Notes: generated from the letters alone by a model not told the origin. DNA of 36,906 nucleotides from an uncultured bacterium (GCA_900317935.1 ONIU01000021.1:1-36906); one strand, 5' to 3'. Counted from the first letter of the stretch, positions 7,047 to 16,316 are shown. Made by a program: numbers and translations.

Positions 7047-9116
7047 TTAACTTGATGCTATTTCTGAGGCTATAGTTGTTTGATTTTTCCCAGCCTGTTT
7101 ACTGTCGTACATAGCTTTGTCTGAGGCTTTTATCAATGATTCTTTGTCTTTAGCATGAAGTGGGTATGAAGCTACACCTATGCTTACAGTAATGTGAAGT
7201 TCGCCTGAACTATGGGTTACGCTTAATGAAGCAATATTTTTTCTTACTCGTTCAGCGGTCATAAAAGCTTCTTCTGATTTTGTTTCTGGAAGAATTATAC
7301 ACATTTCTTCTCCACCATAACGGCAGGGAATATCGATTGCTGTTCTTACTGTTTCTTTTATGCATGAGGCTACTTTTTGAATTACTAAATCGCCTGTTTG
7401 ATGACCATAGGTATCATTAAACTTTTTGAAATTATCTATGTCTATCATTATCAAGCTTAAATTTAAGCCATAACGTCTAGCTCTTAGTAACTCTTCGCTT
7501 AATCTGGCTTGGAAATAGCGATGAACAAAAAGATGCGTCATTCCATCAGTAATAGATAATTCGTAAAGTTTGTTATTTTCAATTGTAACAGCAGCTTGTG
7601 AACCTATTAGTGTTAATAAACTTAAATCATTTTTATTGAATAGCTGGTTATTTTTCTTATTGACGATGTTTATAACACCAATAGTTCCTTCTTTAAATTT
7701 TAAAGGAGCGCAGATTAAGCTGTTAATATCTTCTACAGGCATAATACTGCCAAAGTTTTTAAATCTAGAATCTTTGAAACCTTCATTACAAATAATACCT
7801 ATTCCGTCAAAAGCAACTTTGCCACAAACACCAGCTCCTAGTTTTATAGGATTACTTGAAATTGCTCTATATCGGCCGCCAGTCGCTACTTTAATAACTA
7901 ATTCGTCTGTCTGGTCATCCAACAACATAATAGAACCACGTTCGGCTTGTAGTATTTCAATTGCATGGGATAAAATAAACTTTAATAATTCTTCAGAATT
8001 TGTAAAAAGATTAACTGCATTACTTATTTCAAATAATGTGTTCAATTCTTTCATTCGAGATTCTTTTTGTTCTTTTTCTTCTTTGATATTCTTAACCATT
8101 TCTGTGAAATTTTTGCTGAGAATACCTATTTCATCTTCTCGGTTAATTGTATTTGATATTTCCATATCGCCAGAAGATACTTTAGAAGTTGATTCGGCTA
8201 GTTCATTAATTGGCTTGGCAATATTCATAGAAAGAATTGTTCCTGTAATTAAAGCCAATAACAATCCTAATGCACCAAATATCAGGAAGTCTAACTGCAT
8301 TTTATTACCTAATTCAGAATATGAAGAATTTGGTAATGCAATTTCTAATTTTATATCATCTGAAATTCTGTTTGGAAGAGCCTTATCATGAATAAAAGAA
8401 TATGGCTTTCCTTGTAAGAGGAATTCGCCTTTATCTAATTCTGGTTTATCAACGATGTTTCCAGTCTTACGTCTTGCGTATACATCCATTTGTGTAGTAA
8501 TAAGTTTCTTATTATTGTAATAAATAGAATATTCTGCGTCTGTGATTCCTTTTAGTTTATCAGCAAATGTATTCTTTATTTTCTGAGCAAAGACCAGATG
8601 TTGGGGTCTGGTTGTCTTAACTTTTGTAACCATAGCTGAAGCAAAAATCCAGGGTTCGTCGTTTATTACATAGATATTAACCCCTAGAGAACTGTGACAT
8701 ATAGCTGGGAATATAATATGTCTTAGAGTTTCATTTGCCAGTTTCCCAACCTGAAGTTTTGCATAAGACCTATCTTCAACCAAGGCTATGTAATCTAAAT
8801 CAGATTTAATAAGTTCACTTTCAAATATGGGCAGAGTTTCCTTTGCTGGAAAGTCATTTATAGCTAATGAATCTATTTCAAAGTCTACAAGCGTCTTGGC
8901 ACGAAGTTTTAAAGAATCAATCAGATCTTCAAGACTGTCTCTGAAAAGTTTTGTTGCATGGGTTAAGTCTCTATTTATATTGTTTTCTGCAACGGTATAA
9001 GTTCTGTTTAAAGATATAATAGTCAGAACAGTTAGAGGAAGAATAAGTATGATTACAAATAAAAATATAATCTTAAATTTAATTTTTTTATTATTGATTA
9101 AATTAATAAAAAACAC
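7047..9116 (-). CDS. Membrane diguanylate cyclase: sensor-HAMP-GAF-GGDEF
   Basis: The 689-residue protein has a TM helix near residues 14-34, a ~235-residue extracytoplasmic sensor region and a second TM near 275-297. A HAMP segment (AKPINELAESTSKVSSGDMEI), a GAF domain (~370-510) and a C-terminal GGDEF domain (~520-680) follow. The active-site loop reads RYGGEEMCIILPE, with Met replacing the usual Phe. The RxxD inhibitory site is not canonical (RTAID instead of RxxD). IDIDNFKKFNDTYGHQTGD and the SIGVASYP strand are well conserved, so cyclic-di-GMP synthesis is likely. The start is GTG, with GGAAAGG 12 bases upstream. It overlaps the end of the preceding UshA-like gene by 14 bases, implying coupling. 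Confidence 0.9.
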   Translation of the reverse strand: MFFINLINNKKIKFKIIFLFVIILILPLTVLTIISLNRTYTVAENNINRDLTHATKLFRDSLEDLIDSLKLRAKTLVDFEIDSLAINDFPAKETLPIFESELIKSDLDYIALVEDRSYAKLQVGKLANETLRHIIFPAICHSSLGVNIYVINDEPWIFASAMVTKVKTTRPQHLVFAQKIKNTFADKLKGITDAEYSIYYNNKKLITTQMDVYARRKTGNIVDKPELDKGEFLLQGKPYSFIHDKALPNRISDDIKLEIALPNSSYSELGNKMQLDFLIFGALGLLLALITGTILSMNIAKPINELAESTSKVSSGDMEISNTINREDEIGILSKNFTEMVKNIKEEKEQKESRMKELNTLFEISNAVNLFTNSEELLKFILSHAIEILQAERGSIMLLDDQTDELVIKVATGGRYRAISSNPIKLGAGVCGKVAFDGIGIICNEGFKDSRFKNFGSIMPVEDINSLICAPLKFKEGTIGVINIVNKKNNQLFNKNDLSLLTLIGSQAAVTIENNKLYELSITDGMTHLFVHRYFQARLSEELLRARRYGLNLSLIMIDIDNFKKFNDTYGHQTGDLVIQKVASCIKETVRTAIDIPCRYGGEEMCIILPETKSEEAFMTAERVRKNIASLSVTHSSGELHITVSIGVASYPLHAKDKESLIKASDKAMYDSKQAGKNQTTIASEIASS

Positions 9117-11178
9117 GTTTTAGTTCAACCTTTCCGTCTACTTTTCTTAAACCGTCTATAAAGGTTCTTCTGATATCAGAAAATCTTTTGTTCTTTTTAA
9201 GGTTAGAATGGGTAATATTATTTAATTGATCAACAAACCCTTCATTTACAGCAACTTTATATAAAGTGTCTTCTTCGAAACTATCGTTCCATGGATAAAT
9301 CTTAAAAGAATTATCTGTTTTTTCTATAGAAAAACCTGCGAAACTAATATTATTCTGAGCTTTAAAGCTATCTGCTAAGACAGTGTTTATCATTTTGCCT
9401 GTCATTTCAACAACAGAAACACCTTCTTTTGAAGAGAAATCTGATAATACTTTAGACATTGTTACAACTTGTAATGGTTCTCTTGTTCTGCGAACCAGAG
9501 AAGCAGGCATTAAAGCAAAATCAGATTGAGTTTCTTTTCTTATCATTTCACAGACAAGAGTTGAATATTCATAATGTGTCTTAACGTCTTGAGTAACTGG
9601 TGTTGATAGAGTAACCAATTCAGTAGTAAGAGGGAATCTTGTAACTACATCATCATCAGATTCTTTGTATTGAGAAACAGAATTTGGCGATATACTGCTT
9701 CTTTTTTTCAGGTAATCCTTAAAGCTTTCTCTAATCATTCCTCGTATCTTGGGATTTTTCCCTGCTGAAAGTTCAGGCCAATCCATAGTATTGGCATACA
9801 TAAAGTCATTAATTGCAACAGTATATGTGGAATTGAATTCAATAGGCTTATCATTGATATCTAGCTGAATAATTCTGCATCCACCTGGGTTAATAGTAGA
9901 ATACATGCAAGTTATTCCAGATGATTGAAGAAAACCTGATTTACTATCGCACAAGCTTTGTTCTATAAGTGTTTCTAGTTCATTTCCAGGTAATTCAACT
10001 GTTATTAGATTATTTTCAAAAGGTAGTATTTCATATAGATTTCTTAAGGTAACCTGGCCTTCGTATATAACAGATTTAATTCCGCCAGAATTAGTCAGAG
10101 CAACGTCGGCTCCAGTAGCTTCTTTCATACTATCAGCTATTAAAGCTCCAATAGTTGATTCTTCAAGGTAAGAATGATTAAACTGTCCTTTGCTTGTTGT
10201 CACAACTTCATCTAAAAGATTATCAATTTTAGATTCAAATTTCGAAATTTCCTGTGATAATTCAGCATCTGGTTCAACTGCAGAAGAATCAATAGCTAAT
10301 ATTCTATGTAATCCTTGTTCTACTTGCCATTTCCCAGACTGATAAACTATTTTGATTATACCTACACCAGCGCCTCTGCCTGGTGCGGTTTGGCAAACTA
10401 AGGGTTTTTGTCCAAAATTTGTTGACGCAGGGCCAATTAGATCTCCTATAACTATATCAACATCAGGGAACATTTTTGGTAAATTTGGGTTATTGCCAAT
10501 GGTTGGTTCATGAGAAAGCAAAACAATAATTTCTGCACCTTTTTCTTTTAGCAAAGATGCTGTATTCTGAACAGAATTTACCATATCTGTAACTTCTAGA
10601 TTTATAATATTGTCTTGTCTTGTATTTCTTGCGATATCATTTTGCCCTAAACCTATTACACCTATTTTGACTCCGCTTTTTTCAACAATAATTCCTGGTT
10701 TAAAAGTATTGCCGATTGGAGATGAAACATCTCTGTAATTACAAGCTAACATTGGAATAATATTGCTTTGAGCAAAATTCTTTAAAGCTTCAAAGCCGAA
10801 TTCAAATTCCATATTTCCAATTGCCATTGCATCATAACCAGCCTTGCTCATTAATCTTAAAGGCATTTCACCCATAGTAAGAGTTGCTTCAGCAGTTCCA
10901 AAAATAGCATCACCAGTATCCAGGAGTAAGACTTCTTCTGGTTTGTAACTGAAGGGTTGAGACATTTTTTTTATGAACCCTTTAATGAAAGCTAAACCGC
11001 CGACCTGGTTATATTGTCTTCCTTCAACAGTTCCTTCAAAAGGTTTAATTTGACCTCTTAAATTAGATGTATAAATAATTATCAAATTTTTAGATGGAAT
11101 CTGAAAATAATCATATATTAACATACCACCTAAAATACTTATTAATATGCAAGTTATAATAGCAAGATTTCTAACCAA
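9103..11178 (-). CDS. UshA/5'-nucleotidase-like protein with degenerate metal site and doubled C-terminal domain
   Basis: From a TTG at 11178 (GGAG 8 bases upstream) the product has 691 residues. It has an N-terminal signal anchor (residues ~5-22), a metallophosphatase-like domain (~30-300) and a 5'-nucleotidase C-terminal domain (~335-510, ALTNSGGIK, LPFENNL). A second, diverged copy of that C-domain follows (~535-690). The expected DxHG motif is TSNLRG (37-42), GNHE is GNME (121-124) and GHxH is GDLIG (245-249). DTGD (87-90) and SHEP (222-225) remain. It therefore probably cannot hold a normal two-metal centre. The longer frame starts with another TTG and lacks a signal of its own. The protein should face the envelope, anchored in the inner membrane. 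It is translationally coupled to the GGDEF gene. Confidence 0.8.
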   Translation of the reverse strand: MVRNLAIITCILISILGGMLIYDYFQIPSKNLIIIYTSNLRGQIKPFEGTVEGRQYNQVGGLAFIKGFIKKMSQPFSYKPEEVLLLDTGDAIFGTAEATLTMGEMPLRLMSKAGYDAMAIGNMEFEFGFEALKNFAQSNIIPMLACNYRDVSSPIGNTFKPGIIVEKSGVKIGVIGLGQNDIARNTRQDNIINLEVTDMVNSVQNTASLLKEKGAEIIVLLSHEPTIGNNPNLPKMFPDVDIVIGDLIGPASTNFGQKPLVCQTAPGRGAGVGIIKIVYQSGKWQVEQGLHRILAIDSSAVEPDAELSQEISKFESKIDNLLDEVVTTSKGQFNHSYLEESTIGALIADSMKEATGADVALTNSGGIKSVIYEGQVTLRNLYEILPFENNLITVELPGNELETLIEQSLCDSKSGFLQSSGITCMYSTINPGGCRIIQLDINDKPIEFNSTYTVAINDFMYANTMDWPELSAGKNPKIRGMIRESFKDYLKKRSSISPNSVSQYKESDDDVVTRFPLTTELVTLSTPVTQDVKTHYEYSTLVCEMIRKETQSDFALMPASLVRRTREPLQVVTMSKVLSDFSSKEGVSVVEMTGKMINTVLADSFKAQNNISFAGFSIEKTDNSFKIYPWNDSFEEDTLYKVAVNEGFVDQLNNITHSNLKKNKRFSDIRRTFIDGLRKVDGKVELKRVFY

Positions 11179-11242
11179 TTGAAAAACTCCAAATATATAG
11201 ATACTATTATTATAGCATATGAGAAGACTCAAATAAATATAA

Positions 11243-13153
11243 TTAGTGTTTTATCTGCCAAACTTCTATATTATCTTTTGAAATTTCATTTATAAATCTT
11301 GAAGGCATAGATAAAAACTCATGGCTGGTTTTGTCCCATATACCTGAAGGGTAAGAAATAGTCAGGCCCTCCATTGCTCTAGTCATAGCTACATACATTA
11401 AACGTCTTTCTTCTTCCAATTCATCTCTATTTTTTATACTTGTTTTTGAGGGGAAACGGCCTTCTAGTGCACTAATAATAAAAACCTGTTTCCATTCTAA
11501 CCCTTTTGCGGAATGTATTGTTGATAGGGTAAGAAACATAGAGTTATTGCTTGATTGATTTTGAGAATTGTCAAATTGTGAATCTATATATATTTCTGAT
11601 AACAAATCGTGCAAAGAATGATATTTTTCTGAAATATAAGTAAACTGGTCTAATTCTTTGACACTATTAGAGAAGTTTTCTGGACTCTTATCCTTTAATA
11701 TTGGCAGATAGTAGTCTAGTATTATATTTATAAGAAGTATAGGTTCTTTTGAAATATACTTTGCTGCATTTAATAGCATTTGAGACAACTTATTCAATTC
11801 TTTTCTGATTTCAGACTTAATTTTGATTTTTGATAAATCATAGGGCTCTAACTGATTTGAAACTGAAGTAAAAATGTTGGTTGCAGATTGAATTCCTATT
11901 CCCTTTATTAGCATTAGAATTTTTAACCAGGCTACTTTATCGTAGGGATTATTTAATATTCTTAAATAGCTGATAATATCTCTAATATGACCAGAATCAA
12001 AAATTCTTGCTCCACCTATTTTTTTATAAGGTATAAATCTTTTGGCCAATTCGACTTCTAGTTCATAAGAATAATTGGAATTCCTGAATAAAACAGCCAT
12101 ATCATTTAAAGAATAACCAGAATTATATAATTGAAGTATTCTATGGGCTACAAGATTAGCTTCTTCCTTTTCTGACAAGCATTTAACTATTATTATTTTG
12201 TTGCCAACAGGCTTATCTGTATACAAATGCTTTTTTATGAATTTTGATGAGTTTTCAATCAAGCTGTTGCAGCCGTTAAGAATATGGCCGAAACTTCTGT
12301 AATTTTTTTCCAATTTAATTATCTTACATCTAGGAAAAAGCTTATTGAACTCAAAAATATTATCTATTCTACTTCCTCTAAACGAATAAATACTTTGAGA
12401 ATCGTCTCCTACAACCATTATGTTCTCTCCGCTTGATAAAAGACTTGTAATCTTAGATTGTATCAGATTTGTATCCTGATATTCGTCTACCATCACGTAT
12501 TGATACTGCTCACAGATTAGTTGTCTTATATCAGGCATTAGTAAAAGCTTATATAGATATTCTAACAAATCATCATAATCTAACAGATTATTTTCATGTT
12601 TATATTTTGAATAAACATTGTATATATTTTCGATACTTTTATATTCAATGTCATGATTTGGATAGTATAGATCGGTTATTTCCTGTAAACTTTTTGAATG
12701 ATTTCTTGCTTTAGATATAATTTGAAATATTAGGTTCTTGCTTAATCTTGTATTAAAGACTTTATAGTCTGGGCTATTTGAGTCTTTAAAAGACTGAAGA
12801 ATTTCAATAGAATCATTATCGTCTAAAACACTAAAGTTCTTGTTTATATTTAGTCTTTCACAGTATTTTGAGATTGTTATGGCAGCAAAACGATGAAAGG
12901 TTCCGCCTTCAACTGCTTTCCCCATATCACCAACTAAATTCTTTACTCTTTGAAGCATATCATTAGCAGCTTTCTTGGTGAAGGTTAAAAGCAATATAGA
13001 TGCTGGATTAATTCCATTATCAATTAAATTAGCAACACGATAGGTTAGGGTCATAGTTTTTCCAGAACCAGCTCCAGCAATACATAAAACTGGTCCTTCC
13101 AGGGTTGAAACCGCTAATCTTTGTTCTTTATTTAAAATACTGAGGTCAATCAT
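11243..13153 (-). CDS. UvrD/Rep/PcrA-type superfamily 1 helicase
   Basis: This 636-residue SF1A helicase carries all motifs: Q motif (LNKEQRLAV), Walker A AGAGSGKT (26-33), Walker B VDEYQDTN, motif III VVGDDSQSIYSFRGS, motif IV LEKNYRSF, motif V TIHSAKGLEW and motif VI EERRLMYVAMTRA. It is a 3'-5' DNA translocase of the repair/replication type (UvrD, Rep or PcrA; orthology cannot be settled). It is shorter than typical PcrA (~720) and ends soon after motif VI, so the C-terminal RNA-polymerase-binding tail is missing. The ATG at 13153 lacks a clear Shine-Dalgarno site. A TATAAC box about 11 bases upstream may be its -10. Confidence 0.9.
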   Translation of the reverse strand: MIDLSILNKEQRLAVSTLEGPVLCIAGAGSGKTMTLTYRVANLIDNGINPASILLLTFTKKAANDMLQRVKNLVGDMGKAVEGGTFHRFAAITISKYCERLNINKNFSVLDDNDSIEILQSFKDSNSPDYKVFNTRLSKNLIFQIISKARNHSKSLQEITDLYYPNHDIEYKSIENIYNVYSKYKHENNLLDYDDLLEYLYKLLLMPDIRQLICEQYQYVMVDEYQDTNLIQSKITSLLSSGENIMVVGDDSQSIYSFRGSRIDNIFEFNKLFPRCKIIKLEKNYRSFGHILNGCNSLIENSSKFIKKHLYTDKPVGNKIIIVKCLSEKEEANLVAHRILQLYNSGYSLNDMAVLFRNSNYSYELEVELAKRFIPYKKIGGARIFDSGHIRDIISYLRILNNPYDKVAWLKILMLIKGIGIQSATNIFTSVSNQLEPYDLSKIKIKSEIRKELNKLSQMLLNAAKYISKEPILLINIILDYYLPILKDKSPENFSNSVKELDQFTYISEKYHSLHDLLSEIYIDSQFDNSQNQSSNNSMFLTLSTIHSAKGLEWKQVFIISALEGRFPSKTSIKNRDELEEERRLMYVAMTRAMEGLTISYPSGIWDKTSHEFLSMPSRFINEISKDNIEVWQIKH

Positions 13154-13227
13154 TTTATGAAAGAGTTATAAATTTTATATTTGTTTATACCGATGAAATA
13201 ATATAACAATTCGGAGTTATATTCACT

Positions 13228-13305
13228 ATGAATGCTTTTATTTTATTCATAGCTACTGTTTTTAGTATATTCCTTTCTGTGGAATACACCGAAGGTGGCA
13301 TGTGA
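13228..13305 (+). CDS. Putative 25-residue single-TM peptide
   Basis: A short frame encodes MNAFILFIATVFSIFLSVEY followed by TEGGM. It is a single hydrophobic helix with an acidic end. GGAG lies 11 bases before the ATG, and a strong terminator begins 4 bases after the TGA. It sits between the helicase start and the convergent spoIID-like gene. The composition (continuous hydrophobic helix) and the framing by signals suggest a genuine small membrane protein. Chance cannot be excluded at this length. Confidence 0.5.
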   Translation: MNAFILFIATVFSIFLSVEYTEGGM

Positions 13306-13308
13306 TTT

Positions 13309-13340
13309 AAAAAGAGTCGAATTTATTTTCGGCTCTTTTT
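13309..13340. terminator. Bidirectional terminator
   Basis: An 8-bp stem (GAGTCGAA/TTCGGCTC, one G-T pair, 6-base loop) is flanked by A5 and T5. It lies between the small peptide gene and the minus-strand spoIID-like gene. Confidence 0.88.
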
Positions 13341-13346
13341 CTATTT

Positions 13347-14564
13347 CTATTTTAGAGTTGTTCCTGGGAAATAAAAATTCAAAATTTCTTTATAATTCAT
13401 TCCTTTTTTCGCTAATCCATCTGCCCCGTAAAGACACATTCCAACACCGTCTCCTTCGCCCATACCTCTAACAAGCATAGAACGGCGTAATTTTTCAATG
13501 GTGTATCTCATGCTTTTAATACTATTTATACCGTAAAAATTATGTAAATGTTCTAAGAATTCTATTCCTTGAATCTCTTTGATTTTTCTTCCTAATATTC
13601 TGACCATTAGAATTCTTCCATCATTATTAACTTTTATGGGTTCACTTTTGGTAAATACATTACTAGCACCACCAGCAAATTCAAGAGAAAGAAAATCTTC
13701 TATTGTAGCGATTGGAATTTCGAGGGTCCAATGGAATGAGGGACTGTGAAAACAGTTTTCTGATCCTTTATTATCTTTTAAATCACTATGTGATGGGTGA
13801 TACGGTTCATTGTTTAAACCATATACATCCTTGGCTGAAGAAATTTTACCGCCGCAAGTATGATGATATCGAGGAAATATAAGTTTATCCTTATAATATA
13901 TAAGATGATTACTTATTGTTGGATACAATAACTCAATAAGTTCTCTATTAGACCCTGTTCCAGGATAAACAACACAGTGTTTGCCGTCACATACATCAAA
14001 TGGGTCATCGGGATGTTTTGAATGAGATTTCAAATAGTGGATTTTTGTTTCAACAGCTACAATATGAGCTTTTGCAGCTTCAGGTTCGCATGTTATTATT
14101 TCTGAAGAAGCACAAGAAATTGTATAATTGTTAATATTTACTGTATTAACTATACATAATTGTTCTTTGTCTAGAATTGTAATATCTAGTTTACCTTGAA
14201 GTATTCTTGGAGATTGCTGAGGTAGTTCCAGGTTAAGCAATTCGCCTCCAACGATTTTAGCACTGTCATAGCCTTCGTCAAGATTCTTCAAAGAGGACAT
14301 TCTGACTATTATCCCTTTAGGAATAAGCATTAAAACAGCATCTTCTCCGCCTAGTATGTCTTCTGTTACAACTATTGTTCCTGTAGCAGTTTTTTTAAAA
14401 AGTTGAAGTTGCCATTTACCAGAAAAACTCTGTGCACGAAGAGTAGTAAAAAAATTGTCTGGTTCAATACCTATTCTTATTTCTTCAGCAAAAGAAACAC
14501 TAAGTGACAGTAATATAAAAAAGAACAACAAAGATATGGAAGTTAGAATTTTATTTCTAGTCAT
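13347..14564 (-). CDS. Secreted SpoIID/LytB-domain protein
   Basis: The 405-residue protein has a signal peptide (residues 1-26, cleavage after SVSFA). Its C-terminal SpoIID domain is of the lytic-transglycosylase type. The catalytic-position Glu appears as SSEI (E155), followed by EPEAAKAHIVAVETKIHY, matching the family's E..P.EALKAQAVAARTY. The domain also contains DVCDGKHCVVY (CD..HC.VY) and HHTCGGK, which are hallmark SpoIID segments. It should act on denuded peptidoglycan glycan strands outside the membrane. SpoIID domains occur in many non-sporulating bacteria and no sporulation gene is seen here. Its ATG overlaps the stop of the upstream TPR gene (ATGA), so the two are coupled. Confidence 0.88.
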   Translation of the reverse strand: MTRNKILTSISLLFFFILLSLSVSFAEEIRIGIEPDNFFTTLRAQSFSGKWQLQLFKKTATGTIVVTEDILGGEDAVLMLIPKGIIVRMSSLKNLDEGYDSAKIVGGELLNLELPQQSPRILQGKLDITILDKEQLCIVNTVNINNYTISCASSEIITCEPEAAKAHIVAVETKIHYLKSHSKHPDDPFDVCDGKHCVVYPGTGSNRELIELLYPTISNHLIYYKDKLIFPRYHHTCGGKISSAKDVYGLNNEPYHPSHSDLKDNKGSENCFHSPSFHWTLEIPIATIEDFLSLEFAGGASNVFTKSEPIKVNNDGRILMVRILGRKIKEIQGIEFLEHLHNFYGINSIKSMRYTIEKLRRSMLVRGMGEGDGVGMCLYGADGLAKKGMNYKEILNFYFPGTTLK

Positions 14565-15973
14565 AGTGAATTAGTCCGCCTGTTCTTACTTATCAATTGA
14601 AGCAGCTTTATTATAAAAAATGGGAAATAAAGAATTATTCTAAATATTTCTCTAATAGTATTATTCTTATCTAATGCTTTTGTTAGCTGACTACTGACGC
14701 AAACATATAAAGAGTTGATTTCTCGTCCAAATCTATTATTTAATAAATACTCTCTTCTAAACCATCTAAAATCATTAACAATTGAAGGTTTATCATAAAA
14801 AGCATAAGTTGCAATAAAACACAGGGTTTGATTATAAGATGAATCATAAGTTGTTTTAAAATTAGATTTTAATGAGTATATTGCGGCTTTTATTTTAAAA
14901 GCTTCTTCATTTTCACCTAGATATTTAAGTGCAGAATAAGTCATATCTAAAACATTAATATCATCAGGATTGATTTCAATTGCTTTAGTTAAACAAAACT
15001 TAGCCTTTTGAAAATTCTGTATACCCAATGGTATTCCTAGTTTTATTGCTCTAGATAAAAAATGACTTCCAGCTTTTGTATATAGTTTAAACTTAACTTC
15101 ACCAATAGCTTCTTTGGTTTCTTTCAAAGAATGATAATCAGTATTAGCTCTTTCTGCATCAAACAATGCTTTGTCAGCAGCTTTAAATTGTTTTAATTCA
15201 ACGAATGCTTTTGCTTTTAAAAGAAGACCTTCAGGTGGGAAATCATTTGAAGTTTCATTTTTTTCAACAAGCTCAATTAATTCTTTATATTTTTTTTCAT
15301 TAAAGAGTTTTTCTAAATCACCGCGTAAATCAACAACTGGTTCTTCAGGAACTTCTTTTGATTCTTCCTGATTTTCTGTTTTTGTAGATTTAATTGCGGC
15401 CACCTGATTTTTATATGAAGGTGTTAAAGAATCTATTATGTCTTGAACATTTTTTTCTTCTTCTTTATCGCCAGAAACTTTGCAGCATTCAAGCCAACCT
15501 CTATAAGCAGAAAGATTCTTAGGAGATAGACTAACTGCCAGTTTAAATAATTCTTTTGATTTTTCATTTAAAGCAGTTAATTGTTTGGCATTTTCTATCT
15601 GCATTTTTTCTCTTGTTAGAGAATCTGCACGCTTTAAACTGTCTTCCAGACTTTTGGCTTTTTCAATTCTTTGGAAATTAATATTATTTGCTTGTAATAT
15701 TAAGCTTCCAACATAAGTATTTGTTGCATTTTCAAATATCTCCTGAAACTCAACACTGTCAGGATACCAAATACCTATTTCTGCTAATAATTCAAAATTT
15801 TCTTTGTTTAAATCAAGACGGTTTAATTCTACATAGACATTTTTTATAAATTCAAGCTCTGCTGGTTTTTCTGCCGTAAAATTCTTATGAAAAACCTTTA
15901 GAGCTTCTTTAATTTCTCTATTTCGAATTAAAGAGATAATTTTCCGCTTAAATTCAACTGTTTTATTTGCCAT
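14561..15973 (-). CDS. TPR-repeat protein with hydrophobic C-terminus
   Basis: The 470-residue protein is largely helical, with TPR-like repeats (for example SKELFKLAVSLSPKNLSAYR and AKFCLTKAIEINPDDINVLD). An acidic linker (residues ~200-215) lies in the middle. A hydrophobic stretch near the end (FRIILYFPFFIIKLLQLI) is followed by a basic tail, suggesting peripheral or C-tail membrane attachment. It lacks a signal peptide. It is coupled by ATGA overlap to the SpoIID-like gene, which points to a scaffold role in the same envelope process. No Shine-Dalgarno site precedes the ATG. TTAATA-17-TAGTAT upstream would place transcription start near the ATG. Confidence 0.75.
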   Translation of the reverse strand: MANKTVEFKRKIISLIRNREIKEALKVFHKNFTAEKPAELEFIKNVYVELNRLDLNKENFELLAEIGIWYPDSVEFQEIFENATNTYVGSLILQANNINFQRIEKAKSLEDSLKRADSLTREKMQIENAKQLTALNEKSKELFKLAVSLSPKNLSAYRGWLECCKVSGDKEEEKNVQDIIDSLTPSYKNQVAAIKSTKTENQEESKEVPEEPVVDLRGDLEKLFNEKKYKELIELVEKNETSNDFPPEGLLLKAKAFVELKQFKAADKALFDAERANTDYHSLKETKEAIGEVKFKLYTKAGSHFLSRAIKLGIPLGIQNFQKAKFCLTKAIEINPDDINVLDMTYSALKYLGENEEAFKIKAAIYSLKSNFKTTYDSSYNQTLCFIATYAFYDKPSIVNDFRWFRREYLLNNRFGREINSLYVCVSSQLTKALDKNNTIREIFRIILYFPFFIIKLLQLISKNRRTNSL

Positions 15974-16151
15974 AAGATACTAATAACATAAAACAGTAGT
16001 ATTAAGCATTATTTTTTAGATAAAAGATTATTAAAATCTAATTTTATTAAAAGGTCTTTAATGCTATTTCGCGGTAGTAAGATAATAGAAATATGTTAGA
16101 ATAGGCATCACATAAGTAAAGTAAATCCCGCAAAACATAAGGGGTAATAAT

Positions 16152-16199
16152 ATGGATTTAAATGTCATTGTAATTCCTCAAAAAAGATTATCTTTATAA
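16152..16199 (+). other. Possible 15-codon leader/mini ORF
   Basis: AAGGGG followed 7 bases later by ATG opens a 15-codon frame (MDLNVIVIPQKRLSL). It lies inside the ~620-base gap between the TPR gene and the dihydropyrimidinase, just before the long stem-loop at 16212-16292. The ribosome binding site is better than that of many genes here, but the frame is too short to call a protein with confidence. Confidence 0.25.
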
Positions 16200-16211
16200 A
16201 AATTGAATAAT

Positions 16212-16292
16212 AGAGACTAAGCACAGTTTTTATAATATTTAGGGAAAGGGAAATACTTTTTAGCTAAATATAAAAAACAGGCTATAGTCTCT
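16212..16292. repeat. Long imperfect stem-loop
   Basis: AGAGACTA-AGC at 16212-16222 pairs with GCT-A-TAGTCTCT at 16281-16292. A second inner stem pairs GTTTTT..ATATTTA (16226-16241) with TAAATAT..AAAAAC (16265-16278). The loop is ~23 bases and rich in G and A. It lies between the mini ORF and the convergent 51-residue gene. It could be a shared terminator, an RNA element or a remnant mobile palindrome. Confidence 0.55.
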
Positions 16293-16316
16293 TATATTTT
16301 CTATATTTGAATTAAT

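Noticed and set aside
7570..8391. A 273-codon open frame opposite the GGDEF gene
   Set aside because: It lies entirely inside the GGDEF/GAF coding region on the other strand, has no ribosome site, and shows Ser/Ile/Leu-rich shadow composition.
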